Below, one piece after another: positions 26,058-33,826 of a stretch of 64,000 nt of DNA. Under the pieces are notes generated by a model, which was given only the letters and a program-made list of their open reading frames with translations, was not told the origin of the DNA and ran no database searches. Position 1 is the first letter of the stretch. Each line of letters begins with the position of its first letter. The stretch covers positions 1 to 64,000 of the forward strand of contig JAVJSU010000013.1 of assembly GCA_040219275.1 (NCBI GenBank), written 5' to 3'. The translations under genes and the position numbers were made by a program. Source of the stretch: JAVJSU01 sp040219275. Its GTDB lineage: Bacteria > Chloroflexota > Anaerolineae > Aggregatilineales > Phototrophicaceae.

Positions 26058-27485
26058 ATGACAGTAGCCAAGCCCCGTCTTACGTTCTCGCAGAGTGTTA
26101 ACCTGATGGTCGATCGTGCCATTGGTCATCTTGATCTACGGCGCGGATTAGCGGAACAGATTAAAGCCACCAACAATGTCATCAAAGTCGAATTTTCCAT
26201 ACAGCTTGATAGCGGTAAGTATGAATTGTTCACGGGTTGGCGTGCCGTCCATAGCGACCACCGCTTGCCCGTAAAAGGGGGCATTCGCTATTCGCCCCAT
26301 GCCAATCAGGATGAAGTAGAAGCCCTCGCCGCCTTGATGACTTACAAATGTGCGATTGTCAACGTCCCCTACGGCGGGAGCAAAGGTGCACTCAGGATCG
26401 ACCCGCGTAAATATAGCGAGGATGAGCTAGAACGCATCACCCGCAAATTCGCCCGTCTGCTGATTAGCAAAGGCTACATCAGCCCCGGCGAGAATGTCCC
26501 CGCGCCGGATATGGGGACGGGTCAACGTGAGATGGCGTGGATTGCGGATATTTACCGCATCATGCACCCTGAAGACATCAATCATTTTGCCTGTGTGACG
26601 GGTAAACCGGTCAGCAATGGCGGGATTCGCGGACGGGTTGAAGCTACCGGACGCGGGGTGCAATTTGTGATCCGTGAATTTTTCCGTCATCCGGCGGAAG
26701 TATTGGCGGCGGGCATGGAAGGCGGGCTTGAAGGGAAACGCGTGGTCATTCAGGGACTCGGTAACGTCGGCTATTATGCGGCGAAGTTTCTGCAAACTGA
26801 AGACGGCGTAAAAGTGACCGCTATCATCGAATGGGACGGTGGGTTGGTCAACGATAACGGCATCGACGTGGAGGGTGTTAAGCAATTTATCGCCGAATAT
26901 GGCGGCGTTAAGGGCTACGGTGCGAACGGCATACAGTATGTCGACGATGGGCTGAAATTACTGGAAAAAGAGTGCGACATCCTCATCCCTGCCGCGCTGG
27001 AATCACAGATCACGGTCAATAACGCGCCGTATATTCAGGCAAAGTTGATCGTCGAAGCGGCGAATGGACCGATCACTTATGACGCAGATGAAATTTTGCA
27101 GGGTCGGGGCATTGCCATTTTACCGGATGCGTTTGTCAATGCGGGTGGCGTGACGGTCTCTTATTTTGAGTGGATCAAGAATTTGTCGCATATTCGCTTC
27201 GGGCGTATGCAACGCCGATTGGACGAATTACGCGGTGAACGCATCATCGAAGCGATGGAAACCATGACGGGGAATGTTGTGCCGCCGCACCTCAAGCAAG
27301 ACATCATTCACGGCGCAGATGAGCTTGACCTTGTGCGCTCCGGTCTGGATGACACCATGCGCCTCGCCTTTCAGGAGATTGTCGTGGTAAAAAACGCCAT
27401 GCCTCAGGTCAAAGATTATCGTACCGCCGCGTATATCGCCTCGTTGCAGAAGATCGTCACCACCCATATTGAAATGGGCATGTAA
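26058..27485 (+). CDS. Glutamate dehydrogenase (Glu/Leu/Phe/Val family)
   Basis: The enzyme interconverts glutamate and 2-oxoglutarate plus ammonia using NAD(P)H. The 475-residue protein shows the substrate-binding WRAVHSDHRLPVKGGIR, Lys97 (TYKCAI), catalytic Lys109 (PYGGSKGAL), the PAPDMGT loop and the dinucleotide motif GLGNVG near residue 240. It is somewhat longer than the usual 410-450 residues, owing to additions near residue 200 and at the C-terminal half. CAGGAG lies 7 bases before the ATG. It is a single-gene unit. NAD versus NADP specificity cannot be read with confidence, so I do not give a symbol. Confidence 0.93.
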   Translation: MTVAKPRLTFSQSVNLMVDRAIGHLDLRRGLAEQIKATNNVIKVEFSIQLDSGKYELFTGWRAVHSDHRLPVKGGIRYSPHANQDEVEALAALMTYKCAIVNVPYGGSKGALRIDPRKYSEDELERITRKFARLLISKGYISPGENVPAPDMGTGQREMAWIADIYRIMHPEDINHFACVTGKPVSNGGIRGRVEATGRGVQFVIREFFRHPAEVLAAGMEGGLEGKRVVIQGLGNVGYYAAKFLQTEDGVKVTAIIEWDGGLVNDNGIDVEGVKQFIAEYGGVKGYGANGIQYVDDGLKLLEKECDILIPAALESQITVNNAPYIQAKLIVEAANGPITYDADEILQGRGIAILPDAFVNAGGVTVSYFEWIKNLSHIRFGRMQRRLDELRGERIIEAMETMTGNVVPPHLKQDIIHGADELDLVRSGLDDTMRLAFQEIVVVKNAMPQVKDYRTAAYIASLQKIVTTHIEMGM

Positions 27486-27503
27486 CGCATTATGTGGATA
27501 AAC

Positions 27504-27532
27504 ACAGGGCGAATTGCGCTGGTTCGCCCTGT
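27504..27532 (+). terminator. Hairpin after the glutamate dehydrogenase gene
   Basis: ACAGGGCGAA and TTCGCCCTGT form a perfect 10-bp stem 18 bases after the stop. There is no T-run, so it may act as an RNA-stabilising hairpin or a weak terminator. Confidence 0.55.
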
Positions 27533-27566
27533 AGCTTCATATGTAGAGTCGCGGAAAGTTTAAAAA

Positions 27567-27660
27567 ATTCACCACAGAGACAGAGAGATCACGGAGAAAA
27601 ATGGAAGATTTTCCTTTGCGTCTTCGTGTCTTTGCGCCTTCGTGTTACGCTTTTACTTGC
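27567..27660. repeat. Dispersed repeat, family A (compound copy)
   Basis: AAATTCACCACAGAGACAG, then TTTGCGTCTTCGTGTC and TTTGCGCCTTCGTGTTACGC, show the element twice in a row in the orientation of 3928-3977. The 20-base match to 1749-1768 lies just downstream at 27682-27701. This fills most of the 370-base gap between gdh and the CAP gene. Confidence 0.7.
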
Positions 27661-27855
27661 TCTTTTCGATAAAATACTTACAAGCTCTTTTTCGCAGATG
27701 TGCGGTGCAAACCGTGACGCGTATCTTCACGGATTCTTGTTGTTGATAAATGGTTTGTGAAACGTAAATTTTCGGTTGTAAGCAGAGGTGTAATTGACAT
27801 ATTAGGAGTAGTTGAAATACCATAACTATGACACAATATAATTTAGGATACTTGC

Positions 27856-29166
27856 ATGAGGATCGCGCTAGCTTTCACCGTTGTCTTAGCCTTTTTAAGT
27901 ATGTTGCTAAATTTTCAACCAACAATTAATCAGCAAGTTACTGTAACACCCTTTCCAACCGCAACACCCAATTATTTCCATGACAGACAAGCCGAAATGG
28001 ACGTATTGACCGATCTTAACCATTGGCGCATTCGTCGTGGTTTAGCGCCCTTGATGGTCAATCAAAATTTAAGCAATCTTGCCCTGGATCAAGCACAATA
28101 CATGGTGCAGTTCGCGCCGTTTACCACACAACAGGTGGATTTTCATACCGACCGCTATGGCGAGAGTATCGTCCAGCGGGCGCAATTGGCAGATTGGCAG
28201 GGCTATGAGTATCCCGGTCAGGTGCTGGTCGCCGAGGTCGCCGCGTATTATCCCGATGTTAATGGCGTGATTGGCTTCTGGCAAAGTTCGCTTGTGCATA
28301 GCCGCACCATCCAGAATGGCGGCTATCGTGAGGCGGGTATCGCCGTGTTGAACATCCGGGGCTGGTTGCTCTCCTATGTGGTTCTTGGTGGCAGACCGGA
28401 TGTGTTACCCGTGTTGTATGACCCGAACCAGCAAATGTTGTATTTAACCCTGGATCAATCCGGTTATTCCAATGGATTTACGCCAGATCGTATCCGAATC
28501 ATCAACAGTGACGGCGCAATGTTACACCCTGATGATTGGATGTTGTGGGCACGGCGCATCCCGTTACCGTACGGCGCGACCAACCAGATGACCATTATCT
28601 ATTCGGATGGCATTCAGGAAATTGCGACGGTTGTGGATTTGGACGATGTGGTGATTTTCCCCGCAGAAGCCGCGCCAACACTTGCGCCGTCTGCAACTGC
28701 CAGCCCATCCGCCACACCGTTGATGGCGACATTTACGCCACGCCCGCCCCTCTCTACGCCGACAGCCACCATACCGCCCCGTGCAGACGGCTATGACATC
28801 AACTTTGTGTATGATTCAACCAGCCTGACGATGATGAATGACTCCAATCAACATGTGGATTTGTCGCCGTTGCGATTCGTCGCGCCCTCGCTTAATTTTT
28901 CCCGCACAGGCACATGGCTGGGGCGGTATGCGGAAGTGGATATTGAAAACTTCCCTGCGAATTATTGTATGCAGGCTTGGTCATTCCTGAGTTTTAATCG
29001 TGCGCCACCCTTACCACAACAATGCAACCTGCTCGCGTCTGGACGAAGCATTTTACAGCCCAATCAGCGTTTCTGGTTAGTCGGACACTTCAATATTTAT
29101 TATGGTCAGGAATTGGTGGCGAGTTGCACCGCGGAAGCTGGCGTTTGTGGCTTCGATATGCCGTAA
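27856..29166 (+). CDS. Secreted CAP-domain (SCP/PR-1) protein
   Basis: The 436-residue protein has a short N-terminal hydrophobic signal (residues 1-20) and then a CAP domain (about 47-180) with the pattern LTDLNHWRIRRGLAPL, LALDQAQYM, GESI and GFWQSSLVHSRTI. The Thr/Pro/Ala linker at about 275-315 separates a C-terminal beta-rich domain (about 315-436) with four Cys that may form disulfides. CAP proteins are usually secreted and bind lipids, or act in cell-wall and host contacts; the usual His and Glu pair is only partly recognisable here. The ATG has AGGA 7 bases upstream. Confidence 0.83.
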   Translation: MRIALAFTVVLAFLSMLLNFQPTINQQVTVTPFPTATPNYFHDRQAEMDVLTDLNHWRIRRGLAPLMVNQNLSNLALDQAQYMVQFAPFTTQQVDFHTDRYGESIVQRAQLADWQGYEYPGQVLVAEVAAYYPDVNGVIGFWQSSLVHSRTIQNGGYREAGIAVLNIRGWLLSYVVLGGRPDVLPVLYDPNQQMLYLTLDQSGYSNGFTPDRIRIINSDGAMLHPDDWMLWARRIPLPYGATNQMTIIYSDGIQEIATVVDLDDVVIFPAEAAPTLAPSATASPSATPLMATFTPRPPLSTPTATIPPRADGYDINFVYDSTSLTMMNDSNQHVDLSPLRFVAPSLNFSRTGTWLGRYAEVDIENFPANYCMQAWSFLSFNRAPPLPQQCNLLASGRSILQPNQRFWLVGHFNIYYGQELVASCTAEAGVCGFDMP

Positions 29167-29184
29167 GCACGCCGTAAAAACAAA

Positions 29185-29215
29185 ACTGCCGTTAGAGAAT
29201 AATTCTAACGGCAGT
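29185..29215 (-). terminator. Terminator between the CAP gene and the receiver gene
   Basis: ACTGCCGTTAGA and TCTAACGGCAGT form a perfect 12-bp stem with a 7-base loop. The minus strand has TTTTGTTTTT after it, so it mainly ends the receiver transcript; the stem may also stop the CAP transcript. Confidence 0.8.
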
Positions 29216-29251
29216 GCTTAGTGAATGTTGGTGATGATGTTACCGTCTGAA

Positions 29252-29665
29252 TTAGATTCCGACGATGGCTTGGTGATCTATCTCTGCAACGAGGCGGATG
29301 GCATCTTCAAATTGATCCATAGCAACGACAGGCTTGAGGAAGTAACCCGCTACGCCTGCATCAAACGCGGCGTGAATCAATTCTGGATCATCATACGCTG
29401 AGATCATAAAGATCGACAGGTGCGCCACGCGTTGCCTGATGTAGCGCGTAGTCTCGATCCCATCCATAAACGGCATCGAAAAATTTAACAGCACAACATC
29501 CGGTTTGAAGCGGGTTGCCAGCGCGACCCCTTCATACCCATTACGCGCAATACCAACAATCCGAAAATCACGAATTGCGGTTAATGCGTCCGCTAATGCA
29601 GTCCGAACCTCCACATTATCATCGACGATTAAGATGCGAATGGGAGAAGTGTTTGTGGTCTTCAT
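29252..29665 (-). CDS. Stand-alone receiver domain with phospho-acceptor Asp replaced by Asn
   Basis: The 137-residue protein is a CheY-like receiver domain: acidic pocket Asp15 and Asp16 (LIVDDN), the switch Ser89 (MISAYDD) and Lys111 (YFLKPV). At the place of the phospho-acceptor there is Asn61 (VVLLNFSMPFMDG), coded AAT, where the family has Asp. It is thus predicted not to be phosphorylated in the usual way and could be an atypical, constitutively shaped receiver. No output domain follows. GGGAG precedes the ATG. The hybrid kinase at 54679-56631 is the only other two-component gene here and is not linked. Confidence 0.88.
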   Translation of the reverse strand: MKTTNTSPIRILIVDDNVEVRTALADALTAIRDFRIVGIARNGYEGVALATRFKPDVVLLNFSMPFMDGIETTRYIRQRVAHLSIFMISAYDDPELIHAAFDAGVAGYFLKPVVAMDQFEDAIRLVAEIDHQAIVGI

Positions 29666-29828
29666 TGTGTCTCCCTACAATGTGCTTTGTAGTATCTTCA
29701 TTATATGAAAAATTAAAACGAAAGTCTGTAGTACTTTCTTCTATATATACAACACACTACAGCCTATAAAGGTGCATTATTGGTCATAATAGAGCAAAAT
29801 TTAGGAAATTATTACAATTTTCAAAGAA

Positions 29829-29859
29829 AAACGCGGCAGACATTTCGCCCACCGCGTTT
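29829..29859 (-). terminator. Terminator of the flavoprotein gene
   Basis: On the minus strand AACGCGG and CCGCGTT form a stem followed by TTTCTTTG. It lies 20 bases after the flavoprotein stop codon. Confidence 0.8.
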
Positions 29860-29879
29860 AAATAACACATTGATTGCCT

Positions 29880-31181
29880 TTAACTGGCGTTGAAGTACTT
29901 GCGAATATCCCCTGCAAGACCGTTCAGCACGATTTTGGGCGAGATGCTCGGCTCGGTATTGAAGTCCGTCGGGTTAATTGCACGGCTCAAATAGCGCATA
30001 AATTGTGTCTGATAATCCGGGCTATTGAGCATCCAGCGGATGTAAGTCTTAATTAGAATCTGCGGTGCGTTGGAGAAAATTTCCTGCTTCACTCGCCCCA
30101 CCGTTTTCATAAACATGGGATGGGTGACTTCCATCATCTGCCGTTGATACATCGCGCCTGCCTGCACCCATGTCATCTCGTTTTGCTTCCACGCGAGGAT
30201 GGCATCTGCCAGCAATTTGGTTTCCACCAATGCATCGTAAACCCCTTGCCCATCAATCGGATCTTTGTAATGCACCGCATCGCCGACCAATGCCCAATTT
30301 GCACCATAAGCATCACGATACCCGTTTGCGATGCGCCGTACACCGACGACATCCGTAACGCGACGGGCATTTTTAAGGCGATCTTGAAGATGTGGCACAC
30401 GGGCTAGACCTTCGCAGTAAGCCTGTTCTAAGCCATTCGCGCCGAAGTTCGCGTCTTCGGAACGCATATAGGTACAAATGATGTACTTGCGTGCTTCGAT
30501 CGGAATGACGACCAAAAGATAGTTATCATTGGTGTTGTACAGGCTAACGGCGTTGGGTGCATCCGGCGCATAATCATCCACATTTTCCCATTCCGCATGA
30601 TATGAAGCGGCTGTGAATTCATTCTGTTCTTCGACGACCTGCGCGCCGAATTGCCGTGCAGAGAAGCTAAAGCGACCATCCGCGCCGACGACCAGATCCG
30701 CCGTATAAGTTTCGGATATGCCATCCGCCGCTTTGCCGACAATGCCATTCACCGCGCCGACATCATCTTTGAGCACATGCGTGACAGAAAACCCATCGCG
30801 CAACGTCACACCGTCAACGCGCCCCGCATGTTCCCACACCACATTATCGAACAGGTTGCGATCAATCCCATAACAATAATTGCGGTCAAGCATCATGCGA
30901 GAGGTCGGGATAACGGCGCGAAAGTGATTCACGAAATCAAGCACATAATGATTGACCTTGCCGCCCTCGTGGGTGTATTCAGTTTCATCAATCCCTAGTT
31001 CATCTAAAAGACGGATGGTACCGGGATGGAAGATTGGGCTTGAAGGCACGCTGGGCAAGCTCGGAAAAGTTGCCCGATCTACCAGCAAAATCTTGAGGTT
31101 ATGCCCTCCCAAACGTAACGCAAGGCTCGCCCCTGCACAACGCCCGCCAATAATGATGACATCATAATGATTTTTAGACAT
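29880..31181 (-). CDS. FAD-dependent oxidoreductase (geranylgeranyl-reductase/hydroxylase-like)
   Basis: The 433-residue protein begins with an FAD-binding Rossmann motif (DVIIIGGRCAGASLALRL) and has the second FAD motif LVVGADGRFS (around residue 185) and the GD motif WALVGDAVHYKDPIDGQG (around 313). This is the layout of the para-hydroxybenzoate-hydroxylase/geranylgeranyl-reductase superfamily. The substrate cannot be predicted. GGGAG lies 7 bases before the ATG. It forms a single-gene unit with terminators at both sides. Confidence 0.88.
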   Translation of the reverse strand: MSKNHYDVIIIGGRCAGASLALRLGGHNLKILLVDRATFPSLPSVPSSPIFHPGTIRLLDELGIDETEYTHEGGKVNHYVLDFVNHFRAVIPTSRMMLDRNYCYGIDRNLFDNVVWEHAGRVDGVTLRDGFSVTHVLKDDVGAVNGIVGKAADGISETYTADLVVGADGRFSFSARQFGAQVVEEQNEFTAASYHAEWENVDDYAPDAPNAVSLYNTNDNYLLVVIPIEARKYIICTYMRSEDANFGANGLEQAYCEGLARVPHLQDRLKNARRVTDVVGVRRIANGYRDAYGANWALVGDAVHYKDPIDGQGVYDALVETKLLADAILAWKQNEMTWVQAGAMYQRQMMEVTHPMFMKTVGRVKQEIFSNAPQILIKTYIRWMLNSPDYQTQFMRYLSRAINPTDFNTEPSISPKIVLNGLAGDIRKYFNAS

Positions 31182-31304
31182 GTTATCTCCCTTTGGTAAG
31201 TGTTTAATCAGGTCACACTTATCAGCATAGGAATAAAACGCCTAGAAAACGCTTAATGGGGAATGTGATGCAAAAATTGGTATAAATCAGCCCTGTGGGG
31301 AAAT

Positions 31305-31335
31305 AAAAAGAGCGCCCCGGAGGACGCTCTTTTTG
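31305..31335. terminator. Bidirectional terminator after the Flp pilin gene
   Basis: AAAAAGAGCG and CGCTCTTTTT pair, with CC/GG extension and small loop, giving a T-run on both strands. It ends the Flp pilin message on the minus strand. Confidence 0.85.
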
Positions 31336-31350
31336 GTGGTAAAGCGATTT

Positions 31351-31500
31351 TTACTGGAAGAATGAAAGAATGTTGGAGAAGATGTTACCGATGGCCGGGC
31401 CAAGCAGTAACAGAACAACAATCACGACGACCGCGACCAACACGAGGATGAGCGCGTATTCAACCAGACCTTGACCTTCTTCTTGAGGGCGATATAACAT
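31351..31500 (-). CDS. Flp-type pilin (49 residues)
   Basis: The short gene encodes a 49-residue Flp/Fap pilin. It has a charged leader (MLYRPQEEG), a cleavage motif G|QGLVEY with Glu5-Tyr6 of the mature pilin, and then a 20-residue hydrophobic helix. Such pilins are cleaved by a TadV-type peptidase and assembled by the TadA/B/C machinery. AGGAG lies 8 bases before the ATG and a -35 element (TTGACA) further upstream. It stands alone, away from any other tad gene except the platform fusion at 3976-7524. A short gene of this kind is easily missed by gene finders. Confidence 0.93.
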   Translation of the reverse strand: MLYRPQEEGQGLVEYALILVLVAVVVIVVLLLLGPAIGNIFSNILSFFQ

Positions 31501-31571
31501 AATGAGTACTCCTAGATGAATAAAACTGCTAATGAAATGAAATTGCTATAAAGAGCAATCTAAAAGTAAGG

Positions 31572-31598
31572 TTATCATGGATTTTCCATTAATGTCAA
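31572..31598 (-). promoter_or_regulatory. Candidate promoter of the Flp pilin gene
   Basis: On the minus strand TTGACA (31593-31598) is a perfect -35 box, with a poor -10 (TAACCT, at 18 bp) about 70 bases before the pilin start. The spacer holds ATGGA-3-TCCAT, a small dyad that could be an operator. Confidence 0.45.
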
Positions 31599-31755
31599 TG
31601 GGTAGTGTAAAGATTAACAAATTCTTCACAAATAATTCACAACTGCAATCAGTGCCTATCGTGCGTAATCGCGCTCTGATCGTTCCCTCATCCGTATAAC
31701 ATGACTACGCATGAAAAACTGCGCCTAATCTATAAATCCAGACAAATACCGGATA

Positions 31756-31784
31756 TTGACATCCACATCTGCAACCGCTAAAAT
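31756..31784 (+). promoter_or_regulatory. Sigma-70 type promoter of tRNA-Phe
   Basis: TTGACA (31756-31761), a 17-base spacer and TAAAAT (31779-31784) form a near-consensus promoter. Transcription would begin a few bases before the tRNA 5' end at 31797. Confidence 0.85.
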
Positions 31785-31796
31785 TCATACTCAGTT

Positions 31797-31869
31797 GCCG
31801 AGATAGCTCAGTTGGTAGAGCGTCGCACTGAAAATGCGAATGTCCCCAGTTCAAGTCTGGGTCTCGGCA
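31797..31869 (+). tRNA. tRNA-Phe (GAA)
   Basis: The 73 bases fold as a tRNA: acceptor GCCGAGA/TCTCGGC, D arm GCTC-GAGC with GTTGGTA loop, anticodon stem TCGCA/TGCGA with loop CTGAAAA (anticodon GAA, Phe), and T arm CCCAG/CTGGG with loop TTCAAGT. The discriminator base is A; CCA is not encoded. It has its own promoter and terminator. Confidence 0.97.
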
Positions 31870-31870
31870 C

Positions 31871-31904
31871 AAGGCACGGATCAAAACGATCTGTGCCTTT
31901 TTTA
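31871..31904 (+). terminator. Terminator of tRNA-Phe
   Basis: AAGGCACGGATC pairs with GATCTGTGCCTT (one G-T pair) around a 5-base loop, followed by TTTTTT, directly after the tRNA. Confidence 0.9.
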
Positions 31905-31982
31905 TTTTCCGCTCCCCTTTTTGCACATTAAGAACATTTGTACTATCATGTAGCTTATTCGTGGTGAAAGGGAGACAATCGG

Positions 31983-32492
31983 ATGATCGAGTTAATAAAA
32001 GAAAGCCTGTGGCAACAATGCGGTGCGGCGCTGGATACATTTCACGATTCGTTGAAAATGTGCCCGGATGACCTGTGGGAATATCAGATGTGGGAGCCGG
32101 ATGAAGATGGCATTCTCTTTACCAGAGTCTGGTATATCTGTTACCACACCCTCTATTGGACAGACCTTTTCCTTGACGGAAGCCGCGAAAATTTCGTCCC
32201 GCCAGAAAAATTTAAGTGGAACGGTCCCCCTGAAGTCGCGTACACCAGAGATGAGATTCTCAGTTATTTTGAGTATTGCCGGAATAAATTAAAGAAGACA
32301 ATCGACACTTTGACTGAAGAAAAAGCGCAACAACGGTGTGTCTTTAGCTGGTTTGAGTGCAGTTATCTGGAATTGTTCCTCTATAGTATGCGCCATGTTC
32401 AGGAACACACCGCACAACTCGGTCTGATACTTGGCAAGGAAACTGGCTCCGCGCCGGATTGGGTTCCGCAAGTGAGGGACATACCGGCATGA
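31983..32492 (+). CDS. DinB-like protein
   Basis: The 169-residue protein is a four-helix DinB/YfiT-type protein. Possible metal ligands are His55 (YHTLYWTDLF) and His139/His142 (RHVQEHTAQLG). Such proteins include thiol S-transferases and damage-inducible proteins, but most have no known function. Its stop (TGA) overlaps the ATG of the next gene as ATGA, so the two are translationally coupled. Confidence 0.82.
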   Translation: MIELIKESLWQQCGAALDTFHDSLKMCPDDLWEYQMWEPDEDGILFTRVWYICYHTLYWTDLFLDGSRENFVPPEKFKWNGPPEVAYTRDEILSYFEYCRNKLKKTIDTLTEEKAQQRCVFSWFECSYLELFLYSMRHVQEHTAQLGLILGKETGSAPDWVPQVRDIPA

Positions 32493-33745
32493 TGAGCATC
32501 AGTCTTGAGGTTGCGCGGCAGTTCATCCTCGGCAAACAGGGTTTGTGGCCCGGAAGGCGTTGGCGAGGGATCGCCGGCACAGAGCAAGCCATGCGCGAGA
32601 TGGAGTATTTGCAGCTTGACCCGCTCCAGATGGTCGCCCGTAGCCATGACATCACCCTGCACAGTCGCGTTTTAGATTACACGCCCGGAATGTGGGAAGA
32701 CGTGACCTATCAGCAACGCAAATTCTTTGATTGGGGTGGCTGGCTGGCGACCCGCCCGATGGATGAACTCCCCTATTGGCGGGTGGTCATGCACCGTGAG
32801 CGCGATGGCAATACGGATTATGATGGGAGAGTGCATAAAACGGGGATCGAACATGCCGAAGCGATTGAAGAAATGCGGGAGATATTGCGCGAGCGTGGCA
32901 CAGTCAGCAACCGTGATTTTAAGGCGGCGAGCCGTAAACGCACGGAAAGTTACCGCGGGAGCAAGGATAGCGCGCTGGCGTTATATTATTTGTGGCGCAG
33001 TGGAGAGGTGATGACGCATCATCGAGAAAACTTTGAGCGTGTCTATGCCCTGACCGAAACTGTCGCCCCCGCAGACCTCATTTATGAACATGATGACGCT
33101 GAAGTTGATCGCTTCCTGATAAAAAAGGACATTAGTTTTTCCGGTTTGTCCCGCTTAAATCGCACCGCTGATGCCTATTTTCGTGGTGTGCCATTCAACA
33201 AAAAGGACACACTCATTAATGCCTTGCTCTCCGATGGTGAGATTGTTGAGGTAAATGTCGAGGGATGGAAGCAAACACACTCTGCCCTCAGCAGTGATCT
33301 TGCCCTACTCGACGATTTAATCGCCGGACGCATACCGGAAGCGTGGACTCCGTTGGAGACGACCACCTCAGACGAAGCCGTCTTTCTTTCACCGTTGGAT
33401 CAAGTGAGTGCGCGGGGACGGGCAAAAATTATCTTCGGGTTTGATTATGTGTGGGAAGTCTATAAGCCAGTTCACAAACGCAAATTCGGCTATTATACGA
33501 TCCCGATTTTGTGGGGAGATCAGCTAGTTGGGCGATTCGATAGCAAATATGATACGCCGAATAAAACCTTCATCATCCTCGGCTTCTGGCTAGAAGATGA
33601 GAAACTCGCAACCAATGAAGCGTTTGCCGAAGCCTTAGCGCGTGGATTCGCTCGATTTGTCGCGTTTCTTGGCGCAACTACTGTGGATGCAGAGGCAATC
33701 AGCGAACCGATGCTTCGTAAACGGGTAGAGGCGATTTTACTGTAA
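32489..33745 (+). CDS. YcaQ/AlkX-like winged-helix DNA glycosylase family protein
   Basis: The 418-residue protein (from this start) belongs to the crosslink-repair glycosylase (HTH_42, YcaQ) family. Markers are YLQLDPLQMVARSHD near residue 43 (the catalytic-site region), ARGRAKIIFGFDYVWEVYKP and GYYTIPILWGDQLVGR. In E. coli YcaQ unhooks interstrand crosslinks; another family member gives self-resistance to the alkylating toxin azinomycin. I start it at 32489, where ATG overlaps the DinB stop (ATGA), with GAGGG 10 bases upstream. Pairing with DinB suggests a DNA- or thiol-damage response. Confidence 0.85.
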   Translation: MMSISLEVARQFILGKQGLWPGRRWRGIAGTEQAMREMEYLQLDPLQMVARSHDITLHSRVLDYTPGMWEDVTYQQRKFFDWGGWLATRPMDELPYWRVVMHRERDGNTDYDGRVHKTGIEHAEAIEEMREILRERGTVSNRDFKAASRKRTESYRGSKDSALALYYLWRSGEVMTHHRENFERVYALTETVAPADLIYEHDDAEVDRFLIKKDISFSGLSRLNRTADAYFRGVPFNKKDTLINALLSDGEIVEVNVEGWKQTHSALSSDLALLDDLIAGRIPEAWTPLETTTSDEAVFLSPLDQVSARGRAKIIFGFDYVWEVYKPVHKRKFGYYTIPILWGDQLVGRFDSKYDTPNKTFIILGFWLEDEKLATNEAFAEALARGFARFVAFLGATTVDAEAISEPMLRKRVEAILL

Positions 33746-33772
33746 GGGACGACCTGGCAGGTCGCCCCTACG
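33744..33772. repeat. Palindromic dispersed repeat, family B
   Basis: GGGACGACCTG and CAGGTCGCCCC form a hairpin followed by the CTACGA tail also found at 9621-9651. It overlaps the stop codon region of the YcaQ-like gene. Confidence 0.7.
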
Positions 33773-33794
33773 ATCCATCTGAATAATGCGCGAA

Positions 33795-33826
33795 CGTGAC
33801 TACGTGACTACGTGACTACGTGACTT
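33795..33826. repeat. Tandem repeat of CGTGACTA (4 copies)
   Basis: Four head-to-tail copies of an 8-bp unit, the last ending TT instead of TA. The end touches the stop codon of the acyl-CoA ligase gene. A short repeat array like this can change length between strains. Confidence 0.85.

Noticed and set aside
27494..27760. An 88-codon plus-strand frame after glutamate dehydrogenase
   Set aside because: It consists of a hairpin and family A repeat sequence, with Cys/Arg-rich composition and no relation to a known protein.
33795..33826. Possible CRISPR array
   Set aside because: The repeat unit is 8 bp without spacers, so it is a simple tandem repeat. No other regularly spaced repeats or cas genes were seen in the window.
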